A stretch of DNA of 64,000 nt from Sphingomonas sp. 28-63-12 (GTDB taxonomy: Bacteria; Pseudomonadota; Alphaproteobacteria; Sphingomonadales; Sphingomonadaceae). Below the pieces are notes generated by a model. That model saw only the letters and a program-made list of their open reading frames with translations. It made no database searches and was not told where the DNA came from. The number at the start of each line of letters is the position of its first letter. Within the stretch, counting starts at the first letter, position 1. A program made the position numbers and the translations under genes. This document shows, piece by piece, positions 1 to 7,904 of the stretch. The stretch spans positions 41,992-105,991 of the forward strand of contig NCGD01000009.1 of the NCBI GenBank assembly GCA_002281535.1, read 5' to 3'.

Positions 1-55
1 TTGACGCCAACGCGCCGATCTGTTCTTTTTATGTTCCACAAAAGGGAGAGTCGCC

Positions 56-685
56 ATGGCTGGTACGTTGACCTTCTATACCAACCCGATGTCGCGTGGG
101 CAGATTGCGCGCTGGGCGATCGAGGAAAGCGGCGCGCCTTACGAAACAGTGCTGCTCGATTACGCCTCGACGATGAAGCAAGAGCCCTATCTGTCGATCA
201 ACCCGATGGGGAAGGTACCGGCGATTGTGCATGACGGCCATGTCGTCACCGAATGCGCGGCGATCTGTGCGTATCTCGCCGATGTCTTTCCCGATGCCGG
301 GCTGGCGCCGTTGCCCGGCGAGCGTGCCGATTATTATCGCTGGCTGTTCTTCGGGGCGGGACCGCTCGAACAGGCGATCACCAACCGGTCGATGGGCTTC
401 GCACCGACCGACCAGCAGGGCCGGATGGCTGGTTATGGGAATTACGACCTCGCCGTCGACGTGCTGGAGAAGGCGGTTTCGACGCATCCCTATATCGCCG
501 GGGAGCGGTTTACAGCAGCCGATGTTTATATCGGATCGCAGGTCGGTTGGGGGCTTGCCTTCGGCACGCTGCCTAAGCGGGTGGCGTTTGAGGATTATCT
601 TGGCCGGCTGACGTCGCGTGAGGCCTATATCCGCGCCAAGGCAATCGACGCTGCACTGATCGCCGAGGCGCAGGCCCCGGCCTGA
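56..685 (+). CDS. Glutathione S-transferase family protein
   Basis: A 209-residue cytosolic GST-like protein. The N-terminal thioredoxin-fold half carries the family pattern: a NPMSRGQIARWAIEE segment where the glutathione-activating residue would lie, a NPMGKVPA cis-proline loop near residue 50, and a TECAAICAYL glutathione-contact segment. The C-terminal half is helical, with the usual FTAADVYIGS motif. Length matches ordinary bacterial GSTs. The ATG at 56 follows a GGGAGAG ribosome-binding site. It stands alone, with the convergent DUF1289/helicase pair downstream. Substrate cannot be told from the sequence; a detoxification or stress role is inferred from the family. Confidence 0.9.
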   Translation: MAGTLTFYTNPMSRGQIARWAIEESGAPYETVLLDYASTMKQEPYLSINPMGKVPAIVHDGHVVTECAAICAYLADVFPDAGLAPLPGERADYYRWLFFGAGPLEQAITNRSMGFAPTDQQGRMAGYGNYDLAVDVLEKAVSTHPYIAGERFTAADVYIGSQVGWGLAFGTLPKRVAFEDYLGRLTSREAYIRAKAIDAALIAEAQAPA

Positions 686-733
686 GGATATTCGGAGCGG
701 CTCAGGCCGGTTCTGCTGAACGTGATTTACACT

Positions 734-937
734 CTAGCGCGAGACGCCTTGGCGTCGCGCCGGTAAGGCCGCCATCACCTTGGCGCGCCATTCCGGCGTG
801 CCGCTGGTCCAGCCGCCAATCTCGTGCAGGCTGCGGGCACATCCAGTGCAGAGCCGGGTTTTGGGATCAATTTGGCAGATATTGATGCACGGGCTGTCGA
901 TGATCTTGACCGGTACAATCTCGACGATGCCCGCCAT
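734..937 (-). CDS. DUF1289 domain protein
   Basis: A 67-residue protein with the DUF1289 cysteine pattern: DSPCINICQIDPKTRLC followed by TGCARS and a tryptophan-containing WTSGTPEWRAKV helix. Four conserved cysteines suggest a small metal site. That is inference; the family is uncharacterised. It begins 8 bp after the stop of the upstream helicase gene, so the two are probably co-transcribed. Alternative starts a few codons inside are possible, but the conserved part begins near residue 13. Confidence 0.85.
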   Translation of the reverse strand: MAGIVEIVPVKIIDSPCINICQIDPKTRLCTGCARSLHEIGGWTSGTPEWRAKVMAALPARRQGVSR

Positions 938-945
938 CGTGCTGC

Positions 946-2379
946 TTAGCCGATCTTGGCGCGCAGGAAATCAGGCAGCGGGCCATTCCAGCCGCCATCA
1001 TCATCGCCGTCATCAGCCAGCGCCGGCCGGGCAGGGGCAGGCCGTGGCGCCGCCGGTGCAGGCGCGGCGGCGGTAGCCGGCGTCGGCGAGACGGCTGCCT
1101 GTGGCGGCCGCTTGGCGCGCGGCGCGCGGGGCGCGCGCTCGGCCGTCCTTTCGACGTCGATCGCCGGTATGTCGGCTGGCGGCGCGCGTTCTGCCTTTGC
1201 CGCCGGCTTGCGTGCCGTCCGGCGTGGCGCAGGCGCTTCATCGTCTGCGGCTTTTTCGGCTGCCGGCGCGCCGCCGAAGCGGTCAATCTTCTGGCCGGTC
1301 AGTTTTTCGATATTGGCAATATTTTCAGCATCGTCGGGCGTCACGAAGGTGAAGGCGACGCCGGTCGCGCCGGCGCGACCGGTACGACCGATGCGGTGGA
1401 CATAATCGTCCGGATGCCAGGGCGCGTCATAGTTGAACACATGGCTGACGCCCTTGATGTCTAGCCCGCGTGCGGCGACATCGGAAGCGACGAGGATATT
1501 GACGTCGCCTGCCTTGAAGCGATCGAGTTCGGCAATCCGCTGTGATTGCTCCATGTCGCCATGGATTTCGCTCGATCGATAGCGATCGCGCTGCAGCGTC
1601 TTGTTGAGTTCGCGCACCGTTGTCTTGCGGTTGCAAAAGATGATCGCGGTCTTGACGTCGTCAGCGGCGAGCAGCTCGCGCAACCGTTCCTTCTTCTTGG
1701 CGGCCGCCACCGGCACGACCCATTGCTTGATATTGACGTTGGCGGTGGCCGGGCGTGCCACTTCGATCATCTTGGGATTGTCGAGAAACTTGTCGGCGAG
1801 CCGCTTGATCGGCGCGGGCATGGTGGCCGAGAACAACAAGGTCTGGCGCTGCTTGGGCAGCTTGGTGCAAATTTCCTCGATATCGGGAATGAAGCCCATG
1901 TCGAGCATCCGGTCCGCTTCGTCGATCACCAGCAGCGAACAGCCGTTGAGCATGATCTTGCCGCGGCCAAACAAATCCATCAGCCGCCCGGGTGTGGCAA
2001 TGAGCACGTCGACGCCCTTTTCGAGCGCGGCCAGCTGGTCGGTCATCGAGACGCCGCCGATCAGCAGCGCCATCGAAAGTTTGTGATATTTCCCATATTT
2101 CTCGAAATTCTCGGCGACCTGTGCGGCCAGTTCGCGCGTCGGCTCTAGGATCAGCGAGCGCGGCATGCGTGCACGGCTGCGGCCCTGCGCCAGGATATCG
2201 ATCATCGGCAGCACGAAGGACGCGGTTTTGCCGGTGCCGGTCTGCGCCACGCCGATCATGTCGCGCATCATCAGGATGGAGGGGATAGCGCTCGCCTGGA
2301 TGGGGGTGGGCACGGTGTAGCCCGAATCCTCGATTGCGCGAAGAAGTTCGTCAGATAGGCCGAGATCGGCAAAGGTCAT
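946..2379 (-). CDS. DEAD-box ATP-dependent RNA helicase (RhlE-like)
   Basis: A 477-residue DEAD-box helicase that unwinds RNA duplexes using ATP, probably in ribosome assembly or RNA turnover. Visible motifs in order: Q motif around residues 21-28, motif I AQTGTGKT at 45-52, DEAD at 153-156, SAT at 184-186, and HRIGRTGR at 328-335. The last roughly 110 residues are a low-complexity tail rich in Ala, Pro and Arg, typical of alphaproteobacterial RhlE-like proteins and probably RNA-binding. An upstream in-frame ATG exists at 2457, but the conserved MTFADLGL start at 2379 fits the family. DUF1289 follows 8 bp downstream. Confidence 0.93.
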   Translation of the reverse strand: MTFADLGLSDELLRAIEDSGYTVPTPIQASAIPSILMMRDMIGVAQTGTGKTASFVLPMIDILAQGRSRARMPRSLILEPTRELAAQVAENFEKYGKYHKLSMALLIGGVSMTDQLAALEKGVDVLIATPGRLMDLFGRGKIMLNGCSLLVIDEADRMLDMGFIPDIEEICTKLPKQRQTLLFSATMPAPIKRLADKFLDNPKMIEVARPATANVNIKQWVVPVAAAKKKERLRELLAADDVKTAIIFCNRKTTVRELNKTLQRDRYRSSEIHGDMEQSQRIAELDRFKAGDVNILVASDVAARGLDIKGVSHVFNYDAPWHPDDYVHRIGRTGRAGATGVAFTFVTPDDAENIANIEKLTGQKIDRFGGAPAAEKAADDEAPAPRRTARKPAAKAERAPPADIPAIDVERTAERAPRAPRAKRPPQAAVSPTPATAAAPAPAAPRPAPARPALADDGDDDGGWNGPLPDFLRAKIG

Positions 2380-2492
2380 GCTGTGTCCGGAAAAAGGGCG
2401 CGCCAGAGCGGGCCTGAAAGTTGCAGAAGCGGTTGCGGATTCCACCCCGAATGTCAAGATTTGCCTTGGCGAATGGCGGGACCAGGCGGTGT

Positions 2493-2954
2493 TCAGTGCT
2501 TGCGCCGCAGTTCCTTGAACGCCTCGATCCGGCAGGAATCGCCGGAACGCGACCGGATCGCGTCACGTTTGGCGCAAATTAAGCCGTCGGCAGTGCGGCG
2601 AATATACAAGCCTGCATAAAAATCGATCGCCGGGCAGTCATCGTCAAAACGCGCCCGCAGCCGTCGCCCGTCGGCGACAATCAGATCGACACTTTCGGCT
2701 CGGCTGACGGACACCCCGGCAATCGAACTGATCGGCACGCATTTTTCGGCTTTATGTTCTTTCCAGTTGGCGGGCGACGATTGGGATAAATCCTGCGCCT
2801 GCGGCGGTTCGGGCAGCTTGGGCACGCGGATCACGATGCGCTGGCGATAGGTCATGACTCCATATTGCACTTTCTGCCCGACCGGGCCCTGTTTGTCGGG
2901 CAGCGGCGCAACCAGCAGCAGGATCAGGGCAGGGGCGAGCGAAATGTTCATCAT
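2493..2954 (-). CDS. Secreted hypothetical protein with four cysteines
   Basis: A 153-residue protein that I do not recognise. It opens with a short hydrophobic signal-like segment (MNISLAPALILLLVAPLP) and then has a soluble region. Four cysteines lie in the C-terminal half (EKCVP, DDCPAI, LICAKR, DSCRIE), which would allow two disulfides if it is exported. Start codons at 2954 and 2951 are equally possible. A much longer open frame extends upstream, but it only mirrors the FAD-oxidase gene on the other strand and is not coding. It lies between the helicase operon and the divergent FAD-linked oxidase gene. Confidence 0.65.
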   Translation of the reverse strand: MMNISLAPALILLLVAPLPDKQGPVGQKVQYGVMTYRQRIVIRVPKLPEPPQAQDLSQSSPANWKEHKAEKCVPISSIAGVSVSRAESVDLIVADGRRLRARFDDDCPAIDFYAGLYIRRTADGLICAKRDAIRSRSGDSCRIEAFKELRRKH

Positions 2955-3092
2955 GGGCAATTCCGCTGTTAACCGCGATGGTTGAACAGTCGATGAATTG
3001 ACCGGAAGATTGTCCGGCCACGCCGCGCAGTGATGGGAGTTTTCGCCGGCGAAGTGGACGCCGACCGGGAGCGTGCTAAAGGTTGTCGCACG

Positions 3093-4541
3093 ATGAACCC
3101 GGCCCAATCTTCCCTGATCGACATGCTGTGCCACCGCCTTGGTCCCAAGGCGGTGATCACTGATGCGCATGATATTGCGCCGTGGCTGGTCGATTGGCGG
3201 GGTCGCTATCATGGCCGGGCCGCGGCGATTTTGGCACCTGCCACAACGGCTGAGGTGGCGATCATCGTCGCGGCGGCGGCGGCGGCGGGCGTGCCGCTGG
3301 TGCCACAGGGCGGCAATACATCGATGGTCGGGGGCGCTACCCCGCCGGCCGATGGATCGGCGCTGATCCTGTCGCTGCGGCGGATGAACCGAATCCGCCA
3401 GATCGATGCTGCGGCCAACCTGGCGATCGCCGAAGCCGGCGTTATTCTGGCGGACTTGCACAATGCGGTTCATGTCGAGCAACGCCGCTTCCCGCTGACG
3501 CTGGGCGCGCGTGGCAGCGCGACGATCGGCGGCCTCACCTCGACCAATGCCGGGGGCACCCAGGTGCTGCGATTCGGCACAATGCGCGCGCTGGTGGCAG
3601 GCGTTGAGGCGGTATTGCCCGATGGCGCGGTCCACGATGGGCTGACCGCGCTGAAGAAGGACAATCGCGGCTATGACCTCAACCAGCTGATGATCGGCGC
3701 CGAGGGTACTCTGGGGGTGGTGACCGCGGTGACGCTGCGGTTGGTGGCGGATGTCAGCGCGCGGGCTGTGGGCTGGGCTGGCCTTGCCAATCCCGATGAT
3801 GCGCTGGCGCTGTTGCGGGGCATGGAAGCAGTGACCGGCGCGGTCGAGAGCTTTGAGATCGTGCCCGATCATTCGCTGCAATTGGTGCTGCGCCATATCC
3901 CCGGCACGCGCGCGCCGATCGAGGGGCGATATCCCTGGCATGTGCTGATCGAAGCCGTGACGACGTCGCCCGATGGCGAGGCGCCGGCTGATCTGCTCGA
4001 ACGCTTGCTGACCACGGCGATTGCCGAGGATATCGTTGGTGATGCGGTGATCGCCGCCAGCGAGGCCCAGGCCGAGGCGTTCTGGCGGCTGCGCGATTCG
4101 ATTTCGGCGGCGGAGCGCGCGAGCGGACCGGCGATGCAGCATGACATTTCGGTGCCGGTTGGCGTGATGCCGCGATTCATGGTCGCGGCGGCGCGAGCGG
4201 TTGAGGCGCGGTTCCCGGGCACCAGCGCCGGTGCCTTTGGTCATCTGGGCGACGGCAATGTTCATTTTCACGTCCGCGCGCCCGACGGCGTCGATCCGGA
4301 AAGCTGGTATGCCGGGGAGGCGCTGCGGATAACGCCCTTCGTCAATGATCTGGTCGTCGCCGCCGGCGGGTCGATTTCTGCCGAGCACGGAATCGGCCAG
4401 ATGAAGCTGCATGAGCTGGAAAGACTGTCGTCGCCGAGCCGGCTGTCGATGCTCCGCGCGATCAAACTGGCGCTCGATCCGGGACAGATCATGAATCCGG
4501 GCAAGCTGGTAGCGCTTGCGCCAGCGCCCCGGGCACCATAG
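3093..4541 (+). CDS. FAD-linked oxidase / D-2-hydroxyacid dehydrogenase
   Basis: A 482-residue flavoprotein of the GlcD/D-lactate/D-2-hydroxyglutarate dehydrogenase group, which oxidises 2-hydroxyacids and passes electrons to a carrier. The FAD-binding (PCMH) domain shows PLVPQGGNTSMVGGAT around residue 70 and the GTLGVV segment. The C-terminal oxidase domain shows FGHLGDGNVHFHV and SAEHGIGQMK, the residues that bind substrate and metal in this family. The start at 3093 (MNPAQSS) is preferred over the in-frame ATG at 3030 because homology-like sequence begins just after it. It is a single gene. The exact substrate is not decidable. Confidence 0.88.
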   Translation: MNPAQSSLIDMLCHRLGPKAVITDAHDIAPWLVDWRGRYHGRAAAILAPATTAEVAIIVAAAAAAGVPLVPQGGNTSMVGGATPPADGSALILSLRRMNRIRQIDAAANLAIAEAGVILADLHNAVHVEQRRFPLTLGARGSATIGGLTSTNAGGTQVLRFGTMRALVAGVEAVLPDGAVHDGLTALKKDNRGYDLNQLMIGAEGTLGVVTAVTLRLVADVSARAVGWAGLANPDDALALLRGMEAVTGAVESFEIVPDHSLQLVLRHIPGTRAPIEGRYPWHVLIEAVTTSPDGEAPADLLERLLTTAIAEDIVGDAVIAASEAQAEAFWRLRDSISAAERASGPAMQHDISVPVGVMPRFMVAAARAVEARFPGTSAGAFGHLGDGNVHFHVRAPDGVDPESWYAGEALRITPFVNDLVVAAGGSISAEHGIGQMKLHELERLSSPSRLSMLRAIKLALDPGQIMNPGKLVALAPAPRAP

Positions 4542-4594
4542 AGGCGGCGCCAACTCGCCATTCGGCTTGGACCTATTTTGCCTCGGAGATGATA

Positions 4595-5365
4595 ATGGCC
4601 AGCGCGCCCCAGGGACTTCCGCTCTTTTACAATGGGCTCGAACCGCTTTCGAGCCAAGCCCATGCCGATTTCCGGATTCGTCCGGCCACATCAGCGCCGT
4701 TCCTTGCCACCCAGCATGCGATTCCGGTGACCGTTGATGAGTTCGCGCTGGCGCAGCGCTTCATGCCGATCGTGTTTTCGATTGGCCCCGATGCCATTCC
4801 GATCGCGCTGATGGGCCTCAACGAGGGCGTCAACGTGTTCGTCGACGCGGAAGGCCATATCAGCCTGCCGAGCTTCTATGTTCCCGCCTATATCCGCCGC
4901 TATCCGTTCATGCTGGCCAAGCTGACCCCGAATGCCGAGGAATTGTCGCTGTGCTTCGACCCGACGACCGATACCATCGGCAAGTTCGAGGATGGCGAGC
5001 CGCTGTTCGTTGACGGGCAGCCGAGCGAGACCACCAAGAATATCCTGTCGTTCAACGAAATGTTCGAGCAGGCTGGCGCGCGCACGGCGGCATTTATGCG
5101 CGATCTGGTCGAGGCCGATCTGCTGATGGACGGTGAAGTCAGCATCCAGACTGAAGGCGTCGAACAGCCTTATGTCTATCGCGGCTTCCAGATGGTGAAC
5201 GAAGAAAAGCTGATGGACCTGCGCGGCGATCAGATGCGCAAGATGGCTAAATCGGGCATGCTGCCCTTGCTCTATGCGCACCTTTTCTCGCTGTCGCAAA
5301 TGCGCGAACTTTTCCAGATGCAGGTCGATCAGGGCAAGTCGCCCCCGCCGGCGCTGCCACTCTAA
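4595..5365 (+). CDS. SapC family protein
   Basis: A 256-residue member of the SapC family, named after a Campylobacter S-layer-associated protein and common in sphingomonads and caulobacters, where the function is unknown. Typical segments are RFMPIVFS followed by GPDAIPIALMGL, PSFYVPAYIRRYPF near residue 90, and an SFNEMFEQ segment in the middle. No signal peptide is visible. ATG codons occur at 4589 and 4595; the GGAG at 4585-4588 is properly spaced only for 4595. It is often linked in this group to TonB-receptor or halogenase genes, but here it stands alone ahead of a candidate small RNA. Confidence 0.88.
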   Translation: MASAPQGLPLFYNGLEPLSSQAHADFRIRPATSAPFLATQHAIPVTVDEFALAQRFMPIVFSIGPDAIPIALMGLNEGVNVFVDAEGHISLPSFYVPAYIRRYPFMLAKLTPNAEELSLCFDPTTDTIGKFEDGEPLFVDGQPSETTKNILSFNEMFEQAGARTAAFMRDLVEADLLMDGEVSIQTEGVEQPYVYRGFQMVNEEKLMDLRGDQMRKMAKSGMLPLLYAHLFSLSQMRELFQMQVDQGKSPPPALPL

Positions 5366-5407
5366 ATCGGCCAGAGAACGGGTTTTCGGCAAAAACGGAA
5401 TTGGTGC

Positions 5408-5436
5408 TTGTAGCGCCGGAAACCCCTTCCTATATT
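5408..5436 (+). promoter_or_regulatory. Candidate sigma-70 promoter of small RNA
   Basis: TTGTAG (5408-5413) and TATATT (5431-5436) are separated by exactly 17 bp. No plus-strand gene follows. Instead there are about 110 bp ending in a strong intrinsic terminator, so the promoter may drive a small RNA. Confidence 0.4.
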
Positions 5437-5442
5437 GGTCTT

Positions 5443-5551
5443 GCGCGGCCTTGTGTTCCCCCCCTTTCACCGGGTTGCGCCGCCCATCTTCGGATGGGCA
5501 CTCCCTGAACCTTGGCCACCTCGCGCACCTGTTGCGCGGGGTGGTTTTTTA
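5443..5551 (+). ncRNA. Candidate intergenic small RNA
   Basis: A segment of about 110 nt lies between the promoter-like elements and an intrinsic terminator, with no coding frame. It contains a perfect 7-bp hairpin with a TTCG loop (5482-5499, GCCCATC/GATGGGC) and the terminator hairpin at 5516-5544. The 5' portion TTGCGCGGCC can also pair with the left terminator arm (GGCCACCTCGCGCA), so two exclusive folds are possible. No 4.5S (GGAAGGAAGCAG-like) core is present. I cannot assign it to a known family; 6S RNA or a lineage-specific sRNA are open options. Confidence 0.4.
5516..5551 (+). terminator. Rho-independent terminator
   Basis: A 12-bp stem (5516-5527 with 5533-5544, one G-T pair), a 5-nt loop and a run of six T. 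It ends the sapC/small-RNA transcript before the convergent amidohydrolase gene. Confidence 0.85.
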
Positions 5552-5566
5552 TTGGGAGCCTTCCGC

Positions 5567-6424
5567 CTATTCGGCCGCGATCGCGCTGGTGCTGGCAAAC
5601 GCCTCGTCGGTTATCGCCGCAACCATCCGGCGGAGCAGCGTCGCGGTGGCCGCAAAGCCAGGCCCGGGCGATTCAAGCACGTCATCAAGATAGAGTGTGC
5701 GATCAAATTCGATCTGTACGGCATGGATTCCAGCGCCGGGCTGGGCGTGGCGATCGAGAATGTGCCCGCCCGAATAGGGCGAGTTCAGCGCATGGGCGAT
5801 TCCCGCTGCCTCGGCCTCAGCCTCCAGCCGGGCGACGAATCGGGTCCCGGCCGATTTGCCGAAGCGATCGCCGAACACCAGCTGGGCGGCCTCACCCGGC
5901 AGGCCAATCGGCGGCATCGAATGGATATCGAGCAGCACGGCCACGCCGAATCTGGCCTGGGCAGCGGCAAGCAGCTCGGCCAGCATGGCATGATAAGGCC
6001 GATGATCGGCCACGATCCGGGCGGTGACCTCGGCATCGCTCAACCTTTTGCGCCAGATGTCGCCGGTGGTGGCCAGCCGGCGCGGGATCAGCCCCAGGCC
6101 GCTGCGCAATTTGGCTGACATTGCCGGCTGGCGTGCGGGATCGGCGCCATCGTCCAGCTTGGGGTCGCGCTCATATTCGGCACGGTTAAGATCGATCCAG
6201 GCGCGCGCTGGGCGCTGGATCAGCAGCGTCTCGGTGCCGCGCGCCGCCAGCGCGAGCAAGTCGACATGACGGTCCTCCAGTGCCAGCAGCGCGGTCACCG
6301 GCACCCGAATCGCGGCGAGCAGCGCTGCGGGATAATCGCGCCCGGCATGCGGCACCGACAGGATCACCGGACTTTGCGGTATCCGGGCGCCGTAACGATC
6401 CGTGGAGTGGGCAGGGGCCGACAT
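5567..6424 (-). CDS. N-formylglutamate amidohydrolase
   Basis: A 285-residue enzyme of the N-formylglutamate amidohydrolase (HutG/FGase) family, which hydrolyses N-formyl-L-glutamate to glutamate and formate, the last step of one histidine-degradation route. Family features are ILSVPHAGRDYP near the N-terminus, RAWIDLNRAEYERDP, the DIHSMPP motif and NSPYSGGHI. No other hut gene is present nearby. It is divergent from cpdR, an arrangement I recall as common in alphaproteobacteria. The start at 6424 (MSAPAHS) is chosen over the in-frame ATG at 6517, which lies in the shared promoter region. Confidence 0.87.
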   Translation of the reverse strand: MSAPAHSTDRYGARIPQSPVILSVPHAGRDYPAALLAAIRVPVTALLALEDRHVDLLALAARGTETLLIQRPARAWIDLNRAEYERDPKLDDGADPARQPAMSAKLRSGLGLIPRRLATTGDIWRKRLSDAEVTARIVADHRPYHAMLAELLAAAQARFGVAVLLDIHSMPPIGLPGEAAQLVFGDRFGKSAGTRFVARLEAEAEAAGIAHALNSPYSGGHILDRHAQPGAGIHAVQIEFDRTLYLDDVLESPGPGFAATATLLRRMVAAITDEAFASTSAIAAE

Positions 6425-6552
6425 GGGCAGCAGGTCTAGGCGCTGCGCCGGGCGGCGGCAATCGACCGCGTGCATGCGACGCAGGCGATGCTGGAAAATG
6501 TTAAGGGCTTGGCGCATAAGGTGCGGCGGGGAATGACAATGGAAAGCCGGGC

Positions 6553-6930
6553 ATGATCAGGATTTTGCTGGCCGAGGATGATCGCGTGATGCGCGAATAT
6601 CTGACGCGCGCACTCGAACGCTCGGGCTATGCGGTGACCGCAGTGGATCGTGGCACGGCGGCGATCCCGCTGCTCGAGACCGAGCCCTTCGATTTGCTGC
6701 TGACCGATATCGTGATGCCCGAAATGGATGGTATCGAACTGGCGCAAAAAGCTGGTGAAATGTGCCCGGAGCTGCGCGTGATGTTTATCACCGGCTTTGC
6801 CGCAGTGACGCTGAGAGCGGGAAAAACGATGCCTCAGGCCCGCGTCTTGTCCAAACCTTTCCATCTGCGCGACCTGGTATTGGAGGTCGATCGAATGTTC
6901 GAAATGGAAAAGGCGACGCGCGGCCAGTGA
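6553..6930 (+). CDS. cpdR: Response regulator CpdR
   Basis: A 125-residue stand-alone receiver domain. The phospho-acceptor is Asp52 in LLTDIVMP, the acidic pocket is AEDD at residues 7-10, and the conserved lysine is Lys101 in LSKPFHL. In Caulobacter, unphosphorylated CpdR localises ClpXP and primes degradation of CtrA and other substrates, and it is controlled by the CckA-ChpT phosphorelay. The length, lack of an output domain and the TDIVMPEMDGIELA segment match CpdR closely. CtrA itself is encoded about 40 kb downstream. Confidence 0.9.
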   Translation: MIRILLAEDDRVMREYLTRALERSGYAVTAVDRGTAAIPLLETEPFDLLLTDIVMPEMDGIELAQKAGEMCPELRVMFITGFAAVTLRAGKTMPQARVLSKPFHLRDLVLEVDRMFEMEKATRGQ

Positions 6931-6988
6931 GGCCGGGCGAAACGGCGCTTGCACCTGGCGGCTACCCCCGCTAAGGCCGCCCTTCCGT

Positions 6989-7063
6989 GGGCGTGTAGCT
7001 CAGTGGTAGAGCACTGTGTTGACATCGCAGGGGTCGCAAGTTCAATCCTTGCCACGCCCACCA
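6989..7063 (+). tRNA. tRNA-Val(GAC)
   Basis: A complete cloverleaf. The acceptor GGGCGTG (6989-6995) pairs with CACGCCC (7053-7059), discriminator A, with encoded CCA at 7061-7063. The anticodon stem CTGTG/CGCAG flanks the loop TTGACAT with anticodon GAC at 7021-7023. The T-arm has the usual GTTCAATCC-like loop (AGTTCAATCCT). A terminator follows within 4 bp. Confidence 0.96.
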
Positions 7064-7066
7064 CCG

Positions 7067-7101
7067 AAAACCTCGGGGACCTCTGGTTCCCGGGGTTTTT
7101 G
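7067..7101 (+). terminator. Rho-independent terminator after tRNA-Val
   Basis: A 13-bp stem (7067-7079 with 7087-7099, two G-T pairs) with a T-rich 3' side directly follows the tRNA CCA end. Confidence 0.85.
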
Positions 7102-7904
7102 TTTGGGTTTTACGCAGGCTTCGACTGGTACATCTGTACCAGGGCACTCGCCGGCCGGACGGAATAGGGCTGATGCGTATGCGGACAGCGGGCGTTCTGG
7201 ACGAGCCGGTCCGCACCGGATCGGTCGAAGGCCTATCGATTTACGGGACGCGGCCACGCGTTCTTCGTCGAGCATGGCTTAATATTGCGCTTCGGACTCG
7301 GCTGGGAGGATTGAGCTGTTCCTTGCAAAAGGCAGGTGTGTCGCTTTTCAAACGGGCCGCCCGGTCGCGGCTGTCAATATCAGGTGGGCCCGCATAAGCG
7401 ACACAGCGCCGCAGCGAGGATGGATCTGGAGGACGGATTTGCGACACCTGTCGATCGTGGACCGAGGGCACCGTCCAATGCAACGCAACACAAGCGTTTG
7501 ACGATCATGATTTCCCCGCACGGCTCGATTGCCGGTGCGGACCATCTCCTTTCGCGACTGCGAATTCGAGCTACAGGACGCGCTTGGGATATGGCTGAGA
7601 TCGCTTCAATGGATTAGGCGAAGTCTAACAATCTGAAGCGATCGTTGACCTGGATGGTTCCGACCTGTCAGGGCAATCCTTGGCAGTCCCATCCATCTGT
7701 GGATTGGTCACCGGATAGAATAGTCGATTGACCCGTTTTCCATGCTGCATTGCTGCATTGCTGCTGCAGCGACTGGCGGGGCCAGCTGGCTCCGGGGATC
7801 CCTTTAGAGGCGACCGGAAAAAAATCGCCAAAATATTCCAATTAAACAATAGGCTTGGAAGCCCCATGAAGATGCGAACCTCAATCGTCGGGGGCTAGGC
7901 ACTC
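7102..7904. other. Gene-free interval downstream of tRNA-Val
   Basis: About 800 bp in which no frame has convincing coding character: the open frames are short, lack recognisable motifs and overlap each other. It contains an 18-bp near-perfect palindrome (7125-7142, arms CTGGTACA/TGTACCAG around TC) and a short tandem TGCTGCAT repeat (7743-7758). It may be a decayed insertion next to the tRNA, but no integrase or duplicated tRNA end is visible. Confidence 0.6.

Noticed and set aside
1546-2148. 200-residue plus-strand frame inside the helicase gene
   Set aside because: It is the antisense shadow of a strongly supported DEAD-box gene and has no recognisable domain.
2955-4691. Long minus-strand open frame running upstream of the four-cysteine protein gene
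   Set aside because: It mirrors the FAD-linked oxidase gene on the plus strand, has low-complexity composition and no motifs. Only the part from 2493 to 2954 is accepted.
5443-5551. 4.5S signal-recognition-particle RNA
   Set aside because: The conserved GGAAGGAAGCAG-type loop and symmetric bulges are not present.
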